A stretch of 64,000 nucleotides of DNA from JADMIH01 sp036399775 (GCA_036399775.1 DASWMJ010000095.1:24614-88613), one strand, 5' to 3'. Counted from the first letter of the stretch, positions 51,616 through 61,404 are shown. The notes: generated from the sequence alone by a model not told the origin. Program-made: numbers and translations.

Positions 51616-52683
51616 GTGAACCCACTTGGCACCATACGCCGCATAGAACCCTGGCCCAAGTCGCCGATCTTCAACAGGCAGGCAAGGCAGAGTGGAGGTC
51701 CAGACAAGAAACCTGCCAACACGGGAGAGTGCCTCCACCCGCGCCCGCGCTTCAAGCTCCTCTTCGCCACCCAGGACTACATCACCGGCAAGCGATTTGC
51801 CGTCGGATATTGCTATTCGTGCAGGCTTCACGTTACATGGCCCGTTCCGCCGGACGACGCGATAAAGGACTTCTACCCATCGAGCTACTATGGTAGCGGG
51901 CAGAGGTTCGCGGGCGTGGTGGAATGGCTGCTGGACGCCCTCTATAGCTTCCGCGTCTATTACACCGAGCGCCACCAGAGGCCGGGCAGGGTGCTGGACG
52001 TGGGGTGTGGGCGCGGATTGCTGCTCAACAAACTGAGGGAGCGAGGCTGGGAGACGTATGGCACCGAGTTGAGCGAAGAGGCCGCAGCCTACGCTCGCGA
52101 GAAGCTGAACCTGCCCGTCACGGCTAAGAAGCTGGAGGATGCCCATTTCGCAAGCGCCGAGTTCGACTTAGTCGTGCTATGGCACGTCCTTGAGCACGTG
52201 CGCGCTCCTCGGCTGATGCTGCACGAAGTAGCGCGCATCCTGAAGCCGGGCGGCATGCTCCTCGTCGCGGTACCCAACTTTGGCAGTTGGGAAGCCAGGC
52301 TCAGCGGCAAGGGCTGGTTCCACCTCGACGTGCCCCGCCACCTCACGCACTTCACACCCAGCACGCTAAAAGAAGGCCTGGACGAAGCCGGGCTGAGCAT
52401 AGTCAGCGCCAACTTCTTCTCTACCGAATATGACTTCTTCAGCTTCGTGCAGAGCGCGCAGAACAGGCTCGGCTTCCGCCACAACCTCCTCTACAACGTG
52501 CTCCGCACCCGCTCAGCCAAAGTGATAGGGAGCAGCACGTCACGCGCCAGCCTCATAGAGGTTGCGCTGGTCCTCCTCACCGCCGCCCCGCTAGCGCTAC
52601 TGAGCCTGATCTACGCCCCTCTAGCCGCAGCCCTCGGCCAGGGAGCCACTATCGCCGCATATGCCGTAAAACGTGAAACGTGA
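51616..52683 (+). CDS. Class I SAM-dependent methyltransferase with zinc-knuckle-like N-terminus
   Basis: A 355-residue protein starting at GTG 51616 (GAGAGA upstream). The N-terminal 80 residues contain 'CYSCRLHVTWPVPPDD', the second half of the zinc ribbon typical of such enzymes, and 'DFYPSSYYGS'. The Rossmann methyltransferase core has 'RVLDVGCGRGLLLNKLRERG' (motif I, about 120), 'FDLVVLWHVLEHVRAP' and 'ARILKPGGMLLVAVPNFGSW'. Two hydrophobic helices near the C-terminus (about 310-345) suggest membrane association. Similar enzymes methylate sugars or lipids in envelope gene clusters. It is alone on the plus strand within the glycosylation region. Confidence 0.88.
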   Translation: MNPLGTIRRIEPWPKSPIFNRQARQSGGPDKKPANTGECLHPRPRFKLLFATQDYITGKRFAVGYCYSCRLHVTWPVPPDDAIKDFYPSSYYGSGQRFAGVVEWLLDALYSFRVYYTERHQRPGRVLDVGCGRGLLLNKLRERGWETYGTELSEEAAAYAREKLNLPVTAKKLEDAHFASAEFDLVVLWHVLEHVRAPRLMLHEVARILKPGGMLLVAVPNFGSWEARLSGKGWFHLDVPRHLTHFTPSTLKEGLDEAGLSIVSANFFSTEYDFFSFVQSAQNRLGFRHNLLYNVLRTRSAKVIGSSTSRASLIEVALVLLTAAPLALLSLIYAPLAAALGQGATIAAYAVKRET

Positions 52684-52806
52684 TGCGTATTGCGTAGTTC
52701 GTATTGCGTAAATCCCTATAATAACTTCAGCGTCTTTGCGCCTGTGCGGTTCAATCCAAAACCTTTGTGATTCAACAAATACGCAATACGCAATACGCAA
52801 TACGCC
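52684..52806. repeat. CGCAATA short tandem words between convergent genes
   Basis: GCGTATTGCGTAGTTCGTATTGCGT (start 52685) and a run of ACGCAAT heptamers (52781-52805) are inverted relative to each other and flank about 70 bases. They separate two convergent genes and could fold into a hairpin acting as terminator. Confidence 0.6.
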
Positions 52807-54591
52807 TCACGGCTGCGCGCCATACGTGCGAACGTACTGCTGCACCCCCAGCAAACCTAGCAGCACCTGGAAGTTGGGGTCGCGCTGCTCAGGGTGGTAT
52901 TCCAGGCGGTTGCGCTCGAAATATTGGACGAGGTATTCTTTGCCGTCGGTCTGGCTCTTTTCGCGGAAAGGCTCGCTGATAGGGTAACCGAAGACGGGCA
53001 GCCCGCCATTCGTCTGCCAGTAATCTGCGATTGCCCCTGTCATGTTGTGGCCCGTCTCCTTGTAATAGAGAGGCTCGATCTGGTTAGCGCGCTGGAACGG
53101 CTGCTCCTTCTCGCGTCCCTGCGCCAGCACGTTCCCCAGCAGACCTAGTAACACCTGATACCTGGGGTCTTTGTTCTCAGGATGGTACTCGAAACGCGCC
53201 CGCTCGGTGTACTGGACGACGTATATCTTTCCGTCACCAAGCCTCTCCACCACCTCGTCCGTGACGGGCAGGCCAAACTGCGTCACGCCACCATTTGCCC
53301 GCCAGTACGACAGGAAGGGACCTCTCAGGCAGCTTCCCGTCTCTTTATGGCACTGCTCTTCGCCGTCAAACCCCACTGCCGGGGCAGGCAGAGCGCCACC
53401 CTGCGGCAAGCCTCCATAGCGCAGCAATATCCCCTCGAACGTCACAGCCCAGGCGGCACCATTCGGGCCGAGCGCCAGGTCGAGTGGCCGGGCAAAGATA
53501 GGCTGCTGGTAGATCGGCCCGACTACCTCGTTGTTGAGAGGGTACTGGTGGCCCACGATCTTATCGCCCTGCAACCTTATGAGCACGGCAGGTGGCTCAC
53601 CCGCGCCAACTCCTGCCTGGTAGCCAACCGCCCACCCGTTGCCCACCGCGTCCAATTTGACCGTGCTAAAAAGAAGCTCGTCATTGGCCGCAGCCGCGAG
53701 GCTCTCGCTCTCCACCAGCGTCCACGACCCATCGGCGCGGAAGCGGACGAAGCCGGTAGCCGGTGGGGAGTTCGTTGGCAGCCCCGACTCGTCAAGCCCA
53801 CGCTCCAGGCCCGCCCACCCGTTCCCGTTGCTATCAACCGCCAGGTCAAATATGAAGTACTGTCCCAGGGGCTTGCCGGCAGGCACCCACCTGCCCGCTT
53901 GCAGCCTGTAGAGCGCCGCATCGGCGCTTTCAACGCCCAGGCTCGCCGCCCACACATGCTTCAGGGTCGGATCCGCAGCCAGCCTGTAGAACATCACGCC
54001 GTCGGGCACGGTGGATGTCATATCGCGCCACTTGCCGTCTACCAACTGGATCAGGGCGGGGAAAACTTCTTCCGCGGTCAGGCCGGTAGCCCAGCCGTTG
54101 CGACCCGTCGCGTCCAGGTTCAGTTCCCCCAGCATCTGGTCCGGAGCGTATTCGTCAATCGCGTCCAGTACCGGGTCGGCGGTCTTTGCCCAGCGGCCAC
54201 CACTGTAGTGTAATAGCGCCCCCCTCGACAGCCCTTCGTCGTACCCTGCCGCCCAGCCTTCCTTACCGTCGCTACTCAAGGCGATACTGTTGACCAGCAC
54301 CTTCGGAAAAGCAAAGTTGCTGCGGGCCAACTTGCCACCCTGCAATTGGTACATGCGCGTCTCGCCAAGCGCCTTCGCTTCCCTGGCCGCGACCCACCCA
54401 TTCCCACTAACATCCAGCCCGATAGCCCACAACTCACCATCAAACTGGTCCACCATGTACCAGGCAGGGGTGGATTGGGCGGCCTGCGCCGCTACATCAG
54501 TAGCCGCCCGACTCACGAATAGAGGTAGGCACAACAGCGCCAGCCCAATCAATCTCCAAGACAAAGTATGATATTTCCTAATAAATGACAC
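52807..54591 (-). CDS. Exported seven-bladed propeller-like protein with two C-terminal surface modules
   Basis: A 594-residue secreted protein (signal peptide 'LIGLALLCLPLFVSRAA', GTG start with GGAG upstream). Residues 45-400 contain seven units with the core 'D..GNGWA.G' (for example 'DVSGNGWVAAREA', 'SSDGKEGWAAGY', 'DATGRNGWATG', 'DSNGNGWAGLERG', 'DAVGNGWAVGYQ', 'GPNGAAWAVTFEG'), which suggests one seven-bladed beta-propeller. The C-terminus holds two modules of the type also found in the protein at 31063 ('FLSYWRANGGVTQFGLPVTD', 'DGKEYLVQYFERNRLEYHPE'). No catalytic motif is seen. A role at the cell surface, perhaps in glycan binding, is speculation. Confidence 0.8.
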   Translation of the reverse strand: MSFIRKYHTLSWRLIGLALLCLPLFVSRAATDVAAQAAQSTPAWYMVDQFDGELWAIGLDVSGNGWVAAREAKALGETRMYQLQGGKLARSNFAFPKVLVNSIALSSDGKEGWAAGYDEGLSRGALLHYSGGRWAKTADPVLDAIDEYAPDQMLGELNLDATGRNGWATGLTAEEVFPALIQLVDGKWRDMTSTVPDGVMFYRLAADPTLKHVWAASLGVESADAALYRLQAGRWVPAGKPLGQYFIFDLAVDSNGNGWAGLERGLDESGLPTNSPPATGFVRFRADGSWTLVESESLAAAANDELLFSTVKLDAVGNGWAVGYQAGVGAGEPPAVLIRLQGDKIVGHQYPLNNEVVGPIYQQPIFARPLDLALGPNGAAWAVTFEGILLRYGGLPQGGALPAPAVGFDGEEQCHKETGSCLRGPFLSYWRANGGVTQFGLPVTDEVVERLGDGKIYVVQYTERARFEYHPENKDPRYQVLLGLLGNVLAQGREKEQPFQRANQIEPLYYKETGHNMTGAIADYWQTNGGLPVFGYPISEPFREKSQTDGKEYLVQYFERNRLEYHPEQRDPNFQVLLGLLGVQQYVRTYGAQP

Positions 54592-54615
54592 AGCGACTCC
54601 TCTGCCAACCGTGCT

Positions 54616-54735
54616 CGGCGACTAAAGTCGCGGGCAACATCTACAAAGTCGCCCTGCGGCGACTACACCACTACTCTATCCAGTATAGTCCGCGTAGGCG
54701 GACTTCGTAACCGTTGCCCGCGACTTTAGTCGCCG
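54616..54735. repeat. Nested palindromic intergenic repeat (type GCGACT), copy 2
   Basis: Arms 54616-54638 and 54713-54735 (23 bases, perfect) with the same two inner hairpins (GTCGCC..GGCGAC; AGTCCGC..GCGGACT) as copy 1 at 21031. The order and spacing of the inner hairpins are kept while loop bases differ. Confidence 0.8.
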
Positions 54736-54763
54736 GGCAACGCTGGTCGACATTATAGCACAC

Positions 54764-54798
54764 AAAAAAGAGGGGCAGGCCACACCGACCCACCCCTC
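54764..54798 (-). terminator. Intrinsic terminator of the Agl23/NHL gene
   Basis: On the minus strand GAGGGGTGGG (54798-54789) pairs with CCTGCCCCTC (54779-54770), two wobble pairs, followed by TTTTTTG. It lies 60 bases after the stop of the gene at 54857, with CGCAATACG-type repeat words (54811-54856) in between. Confidence 0.85.
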
Positions 54799-54856
54799 AA
54801 CACTAAACTCACGCATCACGTTTTACGCAATACGAACTACGCAATACGCATCACGC

Positions 54857-57800
54857 CTACGGTATCGTCCCCAGGTTCACCACCCCATTAGAGCCTACGT
54901 CCACGACGTACACGCTGCCATCGGCGGCGACCGTCACGCCGGTGGGCGTCTTGAGGCTCACCGCGCCCTGGGCCGACTTTTCGGCCAAAGGCTGGCCTGT
55001 GGCGTTGAACTTGAGTATCTTCCGGCCGGTGGGCGCGGCGACGTACAGGTTGCCCGCGCTGTCGAGCGCGAGGAACGGCTCCAGGTATGGGCCTGCGTCC
55101 CAGTTGGTGCCGCCCACCGGCCACTGGGCCACGAACTTGCCTGCCGCATCGAACTTCTGTATGCGGCGGTTATTCGTGTCGGCCACGTACACCGCGCCAC
55201 TGCCGTCAACCGCGATGCCGATTGGCTCGTTCATCTCGCCGGGCTGGTTGAACGGGTAGGCGGACGCGATCTTCTCCGGGGACATGCCGCTCGCTATCTG
55301 GCGCAGGTACTTGCCGTTGCCGTCGAATATCATCACGCGCTTGTTGCCCGTATCGGTAACGTACACGTTCCCACCGGCATCGAGCGCGATACCACGCGGT
55401 CCCCAGAACTTCGTGTTGACGGCGGGGTCTCCGGCTGCCGCAGCATCGCCGAGGCTGGTATACGATCCCCACTGCGTTACGAACTTACCCGTAGCGTCGA
55501 ACTTCTGGATGCGGTGGTTCCAGGTGTCCGCGACGTAGATATTCCCAGCCTTATCCGCTGCGATGCCGCCCGGCCCCGTACCCGTAGCCGTCTCATCGTA
55601 TGGCTTGAACTGCCCTTCACCTTCGCCGCGCCCGCTGCCGATTATCGCGACGAACTTGCCGGTCGAGTCGAACTTCTGTATGCGCATGTTGGCGGTATCT
55701 ACCACGTAGAAGTTGCCCTGTGCGTCGGTGGTAATGGTGCGAGGCAGGTTGAACTGACCGCGCTCAACCCCGGCTGGTGCCAGGTCGAGCATACCGTATA
55801 TAGGCCCATCGGGCGACGGCCCGCCATTCGTATTTGTGGCAACCGGCACGCCCGTCGCCGCGCCCACGCCTGCCTTCACCGCAAGGTCGTTGCGGATGTG
55901 CAGGTAGAAGTTCCTCGAACCGAGCGGCAGGCCGGGGTCGCGGTAGAGCATGTACTTCATGCCCTTACCCATCAGCCAGCCTATAGCCGTACCGAGGTCG
56001 CCCTGGTTGTCTTTCTTGTAGGCTTCCTCCGGGAACCACCAGTTCAGCACGTACCTCTGGCTGGTGTACTTGTCCTTGATGAAAGCCTGGAAGTTGGCAT
56101 TGCCCTCGGTAGCGTCGCTGGCGAGTATCACCGGCTGGTTGGGCGCGATGATGTTCGCCTGATTGGCCGTCCAGGCGGTGGTGTCGAAGTACTTGATGTC
56201 GCGCATGTCGCGCAGGTACCAGTTGAAAGGCCAGGTGATAGATTCGTTGGTGTCGATGGCGACCGAGAGGCCACGCCCGCCCGTTACGTCTGTGGGCGAC
56301 CTGCCGGCGTCGAAAGCGGTCTCGTCCCGCGACAGCCTCTGGATCATGTCAGCCACGATCGGCACGTCCGGCGCGCTCTGGGTATAAACCAGCAGTTCGA
56401 TGGGTACGTCGCCATGCCTGTAGTTGAGCAGCATCATCGAGCGCAGCCCATAAGCGAGCAGTATGACGGCGAACGTCACCGCTACGACCTTGATCGCCCG
56501 CCCAGGCAGCAGCTTGTAAGCGAGCCAGCCCGCCCCCGCGAGCAGCCCGAAGGTGAACAGGAATAGTAGCACCGCCCGCATACCGCTCTGGAAGCCCGCG
56601 CTCTCTCCGATGGGAGCAGGCATCGCGCCGGTGAGGAAAGCTACCAGCACGAAGGCCGCGAAGATGAAGAGCACTACTATCACGCCCAGGAACGCGCCGC
56701 CGCCCTTCCACACCTCACGCCATTCGACACTAGCCAGCAGCCTACCGATGCCCGCCGCCGCCAATAATGAAAATGGTAATGCGTTCTGCATATTCAGCCA
56801 GGGCATACGCTCACCCGCCAGGGAGAACGCCATAAGCGCGCCGATGGACCAGAAAGCCAGGAAGGCGAGAGTAAATCCGCGCAGTCCGCCAATCAGGGGA
56901 AGCCGTTGGCCGTACTCGTCGTGTGCGCCTGTATCGGCCACGTCAACGTCGTTGGCCGGAGAAGGCCTGTCGCCGTTGCCGAATATCCACTTGAAGAACA
57001 TATAGATCATCGTGCCGAAGCCCGCGAAGAAGGCCAGCGGCTCGTACACAAACATGAGCATCAGATAATAGAAGAGTGGCTGGTTGCCCCTGGCGGTCTT
57101 GTGCTCGCCCAGCCAGTACCTGAGCGATTCCACGAAGCCCGACAGCACCAATTGGGGCTTGGTAAGCAGGTTGGTGAACAACACGATGTAGATGCCGAAG
57201 AAAATGAGAGCAGCCAGTAACAGGGTCCAGGGCTGCCTGAGAAACGAAGCGGCAGCCGAGCGCACCGGGTTCACTTCATCCTCATCCCCTGCGTCTAGCC
57301 CGGTACGAGATACAAAGTAGAAGCCCAGGGCGGTCAGCGCAATGCCAACGGTGAATGCCAGCACGCCGGGCAACGCCTCAGGTTCCGGCAATGTTGAAAA
57401 ATAAGCGCCAACCATCAAACCCACGATACTTAAAACAATACCGGCGACCATGACGAGCAGAGCGCCAAAGTTAGGCTGGTATGAATTGCTCAATCGTGAA
57501 AAGGCCGAGATAACCATGAAGCCCACGAACATAAACGCAATCATATAGGTCAGTTCGTGGCTGGAAAACGCTATTGCGAAACCTAGCGCCCCCAGGTAGA
57601 CCCACTTGGCCTGGTGTGTGCGTAAGAACCACAGTATAGCGACGAACAGCAGCATTGTACCCGTGAGGGCGAATATGTCATGCCGCAACGAGCGCGAATA
57701 GTAGGAGATGCTGGGAGAGAGCACGATCAAGAGCGCAGCGACCATCGCGCCGACGCGCCCGATGAAGGGCCGCAGCAGCCAGCACAGCCCCACCAGCAGG

Positions 57801-58204
57801 ATGCCAAACAGCGCCGGCATCAAGCGGGAGATGGCATCCGTCGTGCCGAAGAGCAGGTAGCCCAGCGCCGTCATAAAGTATAAAAACGGCCCGTGATAGG
57901 TCGGGTCGTAGCCGCCCTGGAACCGCAGCATGTCCGTCGTGGTGTAGTTGCCCGACTTCAGAAACCAGTTCGAGTAGTAGGCGTGTATCGACTCGTCGTG
58001 GTGCAGGGCGCGCGGCCCGAGGTCCCACAGGCGGGTGAGCACTGTAATGGCAATCAACCCGACGAAGAAGATTATCTCCCAGTTGAGGCGCGTAAGCTCG
58101 ATAGCGCGATCGAATAGCGGGACGAAAGGTATATCCCTGGCATCTCTGCGCCCTGGGTAAGATGCGCCTGCGTCGGCGCGTGCGCTAAAACGGCGATTGT
58201 CCAT
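54857..58204 (-). CDS. Agl23/TIGR03663-type GT-C membrane protein fused to an NHL propeller
   Basis: A 1115-residue protein. The N-terminal 800 residues are a TIGR03663-type (Agl23, flippase-activity-associated) membrane protein with 'LWDLGPRALHHDESIHAYYS', 'DPTYHGPFLYFMTALGYLLF' and about 14 TMs, ending in a soluble part with 'WPFNWYLRDMRDIKYFD' and 'VLNWWFPEEAYK'. Residues 812-1115 form an NHL propeller of six blades ('GNFYVVDTANMRIQKFDSTG', 'GNIYVADTWNHRIQKFDATG' and so on). AAGGAG precedes the ATG. The paralogue at 58339 has no propeller. The family occurs beside N-glycosylation genes in archaea and in Chloroflexota; here it probably handles lipid-linked sugars. Confidence 0.9.
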   Translation of the reverse strand: MDNRRFSARADAGASYPGRRDARDIPFVPLFDRAIELTRLNWEIIFFVGLIAITVLTRLWDLGPRALHHDESIHAYYSNWFLKSGNYTTTDMLRFQGGYDPTYHGPFLYFMTALGYLLFGTTDAISRLMPALFGILLVGLCWLLRPFIGRVGAMVAALLIVLSPSISYYSRSLRHDIFALTGTMLLFVAILWFLRTHQAKWVYLGALGFAIAFSSHELTYMIAFMFVGFMVISAFSRLSNSYQPNFGALLVMVAGIVLSIVGLMVGAYFSTLPEPEALPGVLAFTVGIALTALGFYFVSRTGLDAGDEDEVNPVRSAAASFLRQPWTLLLAALIFFGIYIVLFTNLLTKPQLVLSGFVESLRYWLGEHKTARGNQPLFYYLMLMFVYEPLAFFAGFGTMIYMFFKWIFGNGDRPSPANDVDVADTGAHDEYGQRLPLIGGLRGFTLAFLAFWSIGALMAFSLAGERMPWLNMQNALPFSLLAAAGIGRLLASVEWREVWKGGGAFLGVIVVLFIFAAFVLVAFLTGAMPAPIGESAGFQSGMRAVLLFLFTFGLLAGAGWLAYKLLPGRAIKVVAVTFAVILLAYGLRSMMLLNYRHGDVPIELLVYTQSAPDVPIVADMIQRLSRDETAFDAGRSPTDVTGGRGLSVAIDTNESITWPFNWYLRDMRDIKYFDTTAWTANQANIIAPNQPVILASDATEGNANFQAFIKDKYTSQRYVLNWWFPEEAYKKDNQGDLGTAIGWLMGKGMKYMLYRDPGLPLGSRNFYLHIRNDLAVKAGVGAATGVPVATNTNGGPSPDGPIYGMLDLAPAGVERGQFNLPRTITTDAQGNFYVVDTANMRIQKFDSTGKFVAIIGSGRGEGEGQFKPYDETATGTGPGGIAADKAGNIYVADTWNHRIQKFDATGKFVTQWGSYTSLGDAAAAGDPAVNTKFWGPRGIALDAGGNVYVTDTGNKRVMIFDGNGKYLRQIASGMSPEKIASAYPFNQPGEMNEPIGIAVDGSGAVYVADTNNRRIQKFDAAGKFVAQWPVGGTNWDAGPYLEPFLALDSAGNLYVAAPTGRKILKFNATGQPLAEKSAQGAVSLKTPTGVTVAADGSVYVVDVGSNGVVNLGTIP

Positions 58205-58338
58205 AGTCTCCTTCTATAACAGCTATCTACGTTCTACCGGCCACTTGATAACAATCAATTCTAAGCATGTGAAAGGTCTAATCCCCAACATCCAATAACC
58301 CATCACCTAATACCTGACCCCTAACCCCTGACCCCTCG

Positions 58339-61300
58339 TCAGGGCACATCGGTAGAAGGTGGCGGCGCATACTGTATGTAGTGGAACTGCTGCGCTATAT
58401 CCTTCCTCAAGAAGAGTATCAGGTCCTCGGAGCCTAGCTCCTGCGGCGGCTCGCGGAAGATGAGGTACTTCCAGACCTCGGCCTGGTTTTGCGGGGTCAT
58501 GATGCTGCTCATTATGGTGTTGAGAGCGCCCCCGATCTGGCTCGTAGCGGGCGAAGTCCTGTAGTCTTGCCCAGGCAGGAACCTCTGCATATACCAGTCT
58601 TGCGGGAACCACCACCGCATGGCGTAACGCTGCGGTATATAGTTCTCAAGCAATTTCGGCTTATCCTTGTGCACCCCATACTCAAGCAGGAGTATGGGCG
58701 TGGTGGCAACGTCGGGGTTAGCTTCCGCGCCCTGCCCGATAAGCTGCGCGTTCTTGTAATCGCGCAGGTACCACACGAACGGCCACGACGTAAAGCCGTC
58801 GTACATTATCTTTACGTCTTTGCCGCCCGTAGTGAGCGCCGAGTAAGCGTCAATCTCGCGCATGATCCTCGTCATGTCGGGCGAGGTCTGCACGTACACC
58901 GCCATCTCGGTAGGCACGTCCGGGTGGTTATAGGTGAGGTTGATTGAGGAGCGGAACTGGTATATCAGCCCCAGCCCTAGGATAGCCATGCCCAGGTAGC
59001 GCAGCGCACGCCCAGGCCCCAGCCACACGGCATAAGCGGCCACCAGGGCGATCATCGCCAAGGGGAAGAGCCAGGTCATCCACCACGTACTATAGTTGTT
59101 GGCGAATATAAAGGCGTTCATCGTGAGGCCCCACGAGAATGCCAGCAGGGCGAACAGCCCCAGGAACGACAGGATAGGGAACGAGGAGCCGGGCTTGTTC
59201 CACGTCTCCCAGGGCGGGGCTTGCGTGCGTAGCGGGGGCGGAGGCGGGGCGGTGGACTTCAAAGCAGGTGGCCTTCTGCGCCCAGGCAGCGTCCTCTCTT
59301 CTACAAGGGGGGCTGCTGCGACAGGCACCGGCGCGAACGTCATGCCTGCTTCGGCAATACGCGCCCTGCGGCGTGCTATCAGGGAGGCCACCAGCGCGCC
59401 GATGAAGAGCGCGGCGAAGAATATCGCTGGGCGCACCATATGGACCATCAGCCAGGGCATCTTCTCGCCCGCCCAGCTATAGATTCCCACCGCGCCCAAC
59501 AGCCACCAGGCTACGAAGAGGGGCAGGAACGCGCTGAACTTGGAGAAAGGCACGGGACGGTCGGTGTTGAACGCGCCCAGCCGCTCCGCCGCCGTGTCAT
59601 ATTGCGTCTCTCTCCGGTGCCGGAAGAGCCAGCGAATACCACGCCAGCTAAAGAATATGCTTGCCGCCAGGCTGAAAAAGACCGCGATAGGCTCATACAA
59701 CGGTATGAGCAGCATGTAATAGAACCAGGGCTGGTCGCCGCGCCTTACGTCGTGCTGCGCCATCCAGTAGCCTAGCGAAGCGAATATGCCCGACGCGATA
59801 CCGCGTGGCATATCGGTGAAGAAGACGGTGTATAGCACCGTGAATATGGCTGCCGCGATTGCGAAGCCCAACAGCAGCACCTTTGGCCGCGACGCGAGAG
59901 CACCCACCAGGTACGGCAGCGAGCCTGCTTCGTAATGCGAGAAGAGGCTGCCGGGCTTCGGGTCGAGCCGCTTGCGGTCCCAGACTTCGGTCACTTCATC
60001 CTGTGGCCCCTCCACCACAACTTCGGTCGAGGCGGCTGCGACAGGCGTCTCATGGACCTCCACGCCGTTGCCCTGCATCTCAACCACTTCGAGGGCTTCC
60101 GGCGCTTCAGCCCTGACGCGGCGGCTGGGGAGGCTGCCCACCGCGCGGCGCATCACCACCGGACGCTCAGCTATAACCTGTGCGCGGAGACGTGCGGCCT
60201 TCATGCGGAAGAGTGCCACCAACCCCACGACGAACGCCACTGTGAGCACTAGAGCGCCCACAATGAGAGGGTGCGTCAGCAGCGCCGTCACGAAATTCAT
60301 GATCATTTCGTAGTTGGGGTTGGTCGAGGGAATATTGGGCAGTTGCGGTATGGTCCCGCCGATTACCTGCTTCGTGGCCGGGTCGATGACCACGGTGTTC
60401 ATCTTTATGAAGAGCGCGAACCCACCGAACGCGGCCACGTAAGCGCCGAGCGCGCCCAATATAGCGTACCCCGATTGGTATGCGAATAGCACGAGGAAGA
60501 ATACCGCCAGTATCGCGGTAGTCAGGTACGCGGTCTCCTTGATGGTGAACATGAGGGAGAGGCCCGCGCACGCCACGAAGAAGTCGCCCGGCCTGCGAGT
60601 GGAAACGAACCGCCACAAGCCCACGATGAATATCATCTCCATCGCGGAGAAGATCGCGTCCTCGCGGGCCATGCGGCTGAAATAGAGCACGCTCGGAGAG
60701 ACCAGCAGGAGGAAGCCCGCGACCATAGCGGCCATCTTACCCATCTGGCGGCGCAGGAAGAATGGCGACATGACGACGAAAAGGCCGCAGAACGCCGAGG
60801 CGAACCGGGCTGTGGCGTCGGTAGTGCCGAATAGCCAGTACATGAACCCGATCAGGTGGAACTGAAGCGGCCCATGCATCATCGGGTCGTGCGTGTAACC
60901 CTGTCCCGCGTAAAGCAGGCGCGAGAAGTGGGCGTGCAGGCTCTCGTCGTGGTGTATGCCCCTGTTGCCGATGTCCCAGAAGCGGATGACCAGGGCGACC
61001 AGGAAGAGTCCCAGCCAGAAGAGGTTTTCGTAAGTGATAAACGCGCGCCACCCACCGCCTGCGGAGGTATCAGGCGCGACAGTCTCGACGGGGGGAGGGG
61101 CCGTCTTAGCTTTCTTGGAGGGGCGCTCAGGCAGGGTCTCGGTTACGCTCTCAACGGTTGGAGCGTCAACCCGCTTCCTGCGCTTCGGGAGGGTGGGCGC
61201 TATGGCCTGCGAAGCGGCCTGCACGGCATGGCCGTTGCCCTGGCCGTTGCCGCTCTCACGCCCGTTGGTACCGTCTGATACCTCGGTCGTAGAGCTTTCG

Positions 61301-61404
61301 CTGACCTCCAACGAGACGTCGCCAGTGGCACCGTCTATGCCATTGGAGATCGGGCCGTTCGCTGGACTGCGCCCCGTCCGGTCACGCCGGCGCTGTGTCT
61401 TCAT
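58339..61404 (-). CDS. Agl23/TIGR03663-type GT-C membrane protein
   Basis: A 1021-residue paralogue of the protein at 54857. About 120 polar residues rich in Gly/Asn/Lys come first, then the membrane core with 'FWDIGNRGIHHDESLHAHFS' and 'YTHDPMMHGPLQFHLIGFMY' (the HHDES acidic motif is conserved), interrupted by a 90-residue basic cytoplasmic loop ('RMKAARLRAQVIAERPVVMR'). The soluble end carries 'WPFVWYLRDYKNAQLIGQG' and 'AMRWWFPQDWYMQRFLPG', as in the paralogue, but no NHL repeats. AAGGAG lies 5 bases before the ATG. The two genes are 134 bases apart and on the same strand, a tandem duplication with later domain gain or loss. Confidence 0.9.
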   Translation of the reverse strand: MKTQRRRDRTGRSPANGPISNGIDGATGDVSLEVSESSTTEVSDGTNGRESGNGQGNGHAVQAASQAIAPTLPKRRKRVDAPTVESVTETLPERPSKKAKTAPPPVETVAPDTSAGGGWRAFITYENLFWLGLFLVALVIRFWDIGNRGIHHDESLHAHFSRLLYAGQGYTHDPMMHGPLQFHLIGFMYWLFGTTDATARFASAFCGLFVVMSPFFLRRQMGKMAAMVAGFLLLVSPSVLYFSRMAREDAIFSAMEMIFIVGLWRFVSTRRPGDFFVACAGLSLMFTIKETAYLTTAILAVFFLVLFAYQSGYAILGALGAYVAAFGGFALFIKMNTVVIDPATKQVIGGTIPQLPNIPSTNPNYEMIMNFVTALLTHPLIVGALVLTVAFVVGLVALFRMKAARLRAQVIAERPVVMRRAVGSLPSRRVRAEAPEALEVVEMQGNGVEVHETPVAAASTEVVVEGPQDEVTEVWDRKRLDPKPGSLFSHYEAGSLPYLVGALASRPKVLLLGFAIAAAIFTVLYTVFFTDMPRGIASGIFASLGYWMAQHDVRRGDQPWFYYMLLIPLYEPIAVFFSLAASIFFSWRGIRWLFRHRRETQYDTAAERLGAFNTDRPVPFSKFSAFLPLFVAWWLLGAVGIYSWAGEKMPWLMVHMVRPAIFFAALFIGALVASLIARRRARIAEAGMTFAPVPVAAAPLVEERTLPGRRRPPALKSTAPPPPPLRTQAPPWETWNKPGSSFPILSFLGLFALLAFSWGLTMNAFIFANNYSTWWMTWLFPLAMIALVAAYAVWLGPGRALRYLGMAILGLGLIYQFRSSINLTYNHPDVPTEMAVYVQTSPDMTRIMREIDAYSALTTGGKDVKIMYDGFTSWPFVWYLRDYKNAQLIGQGAEANPDVATTPILLLEYGVHKDKPKLLENYIPQRYAMRWWFPQDWYMQRFLPGQDYRTSPATSQIGGALNTIMSSIMTPQNQAEVWKYLIFREPPQELGSEDLILFLRKDIAQQFHYIQYAPPPSTDVP

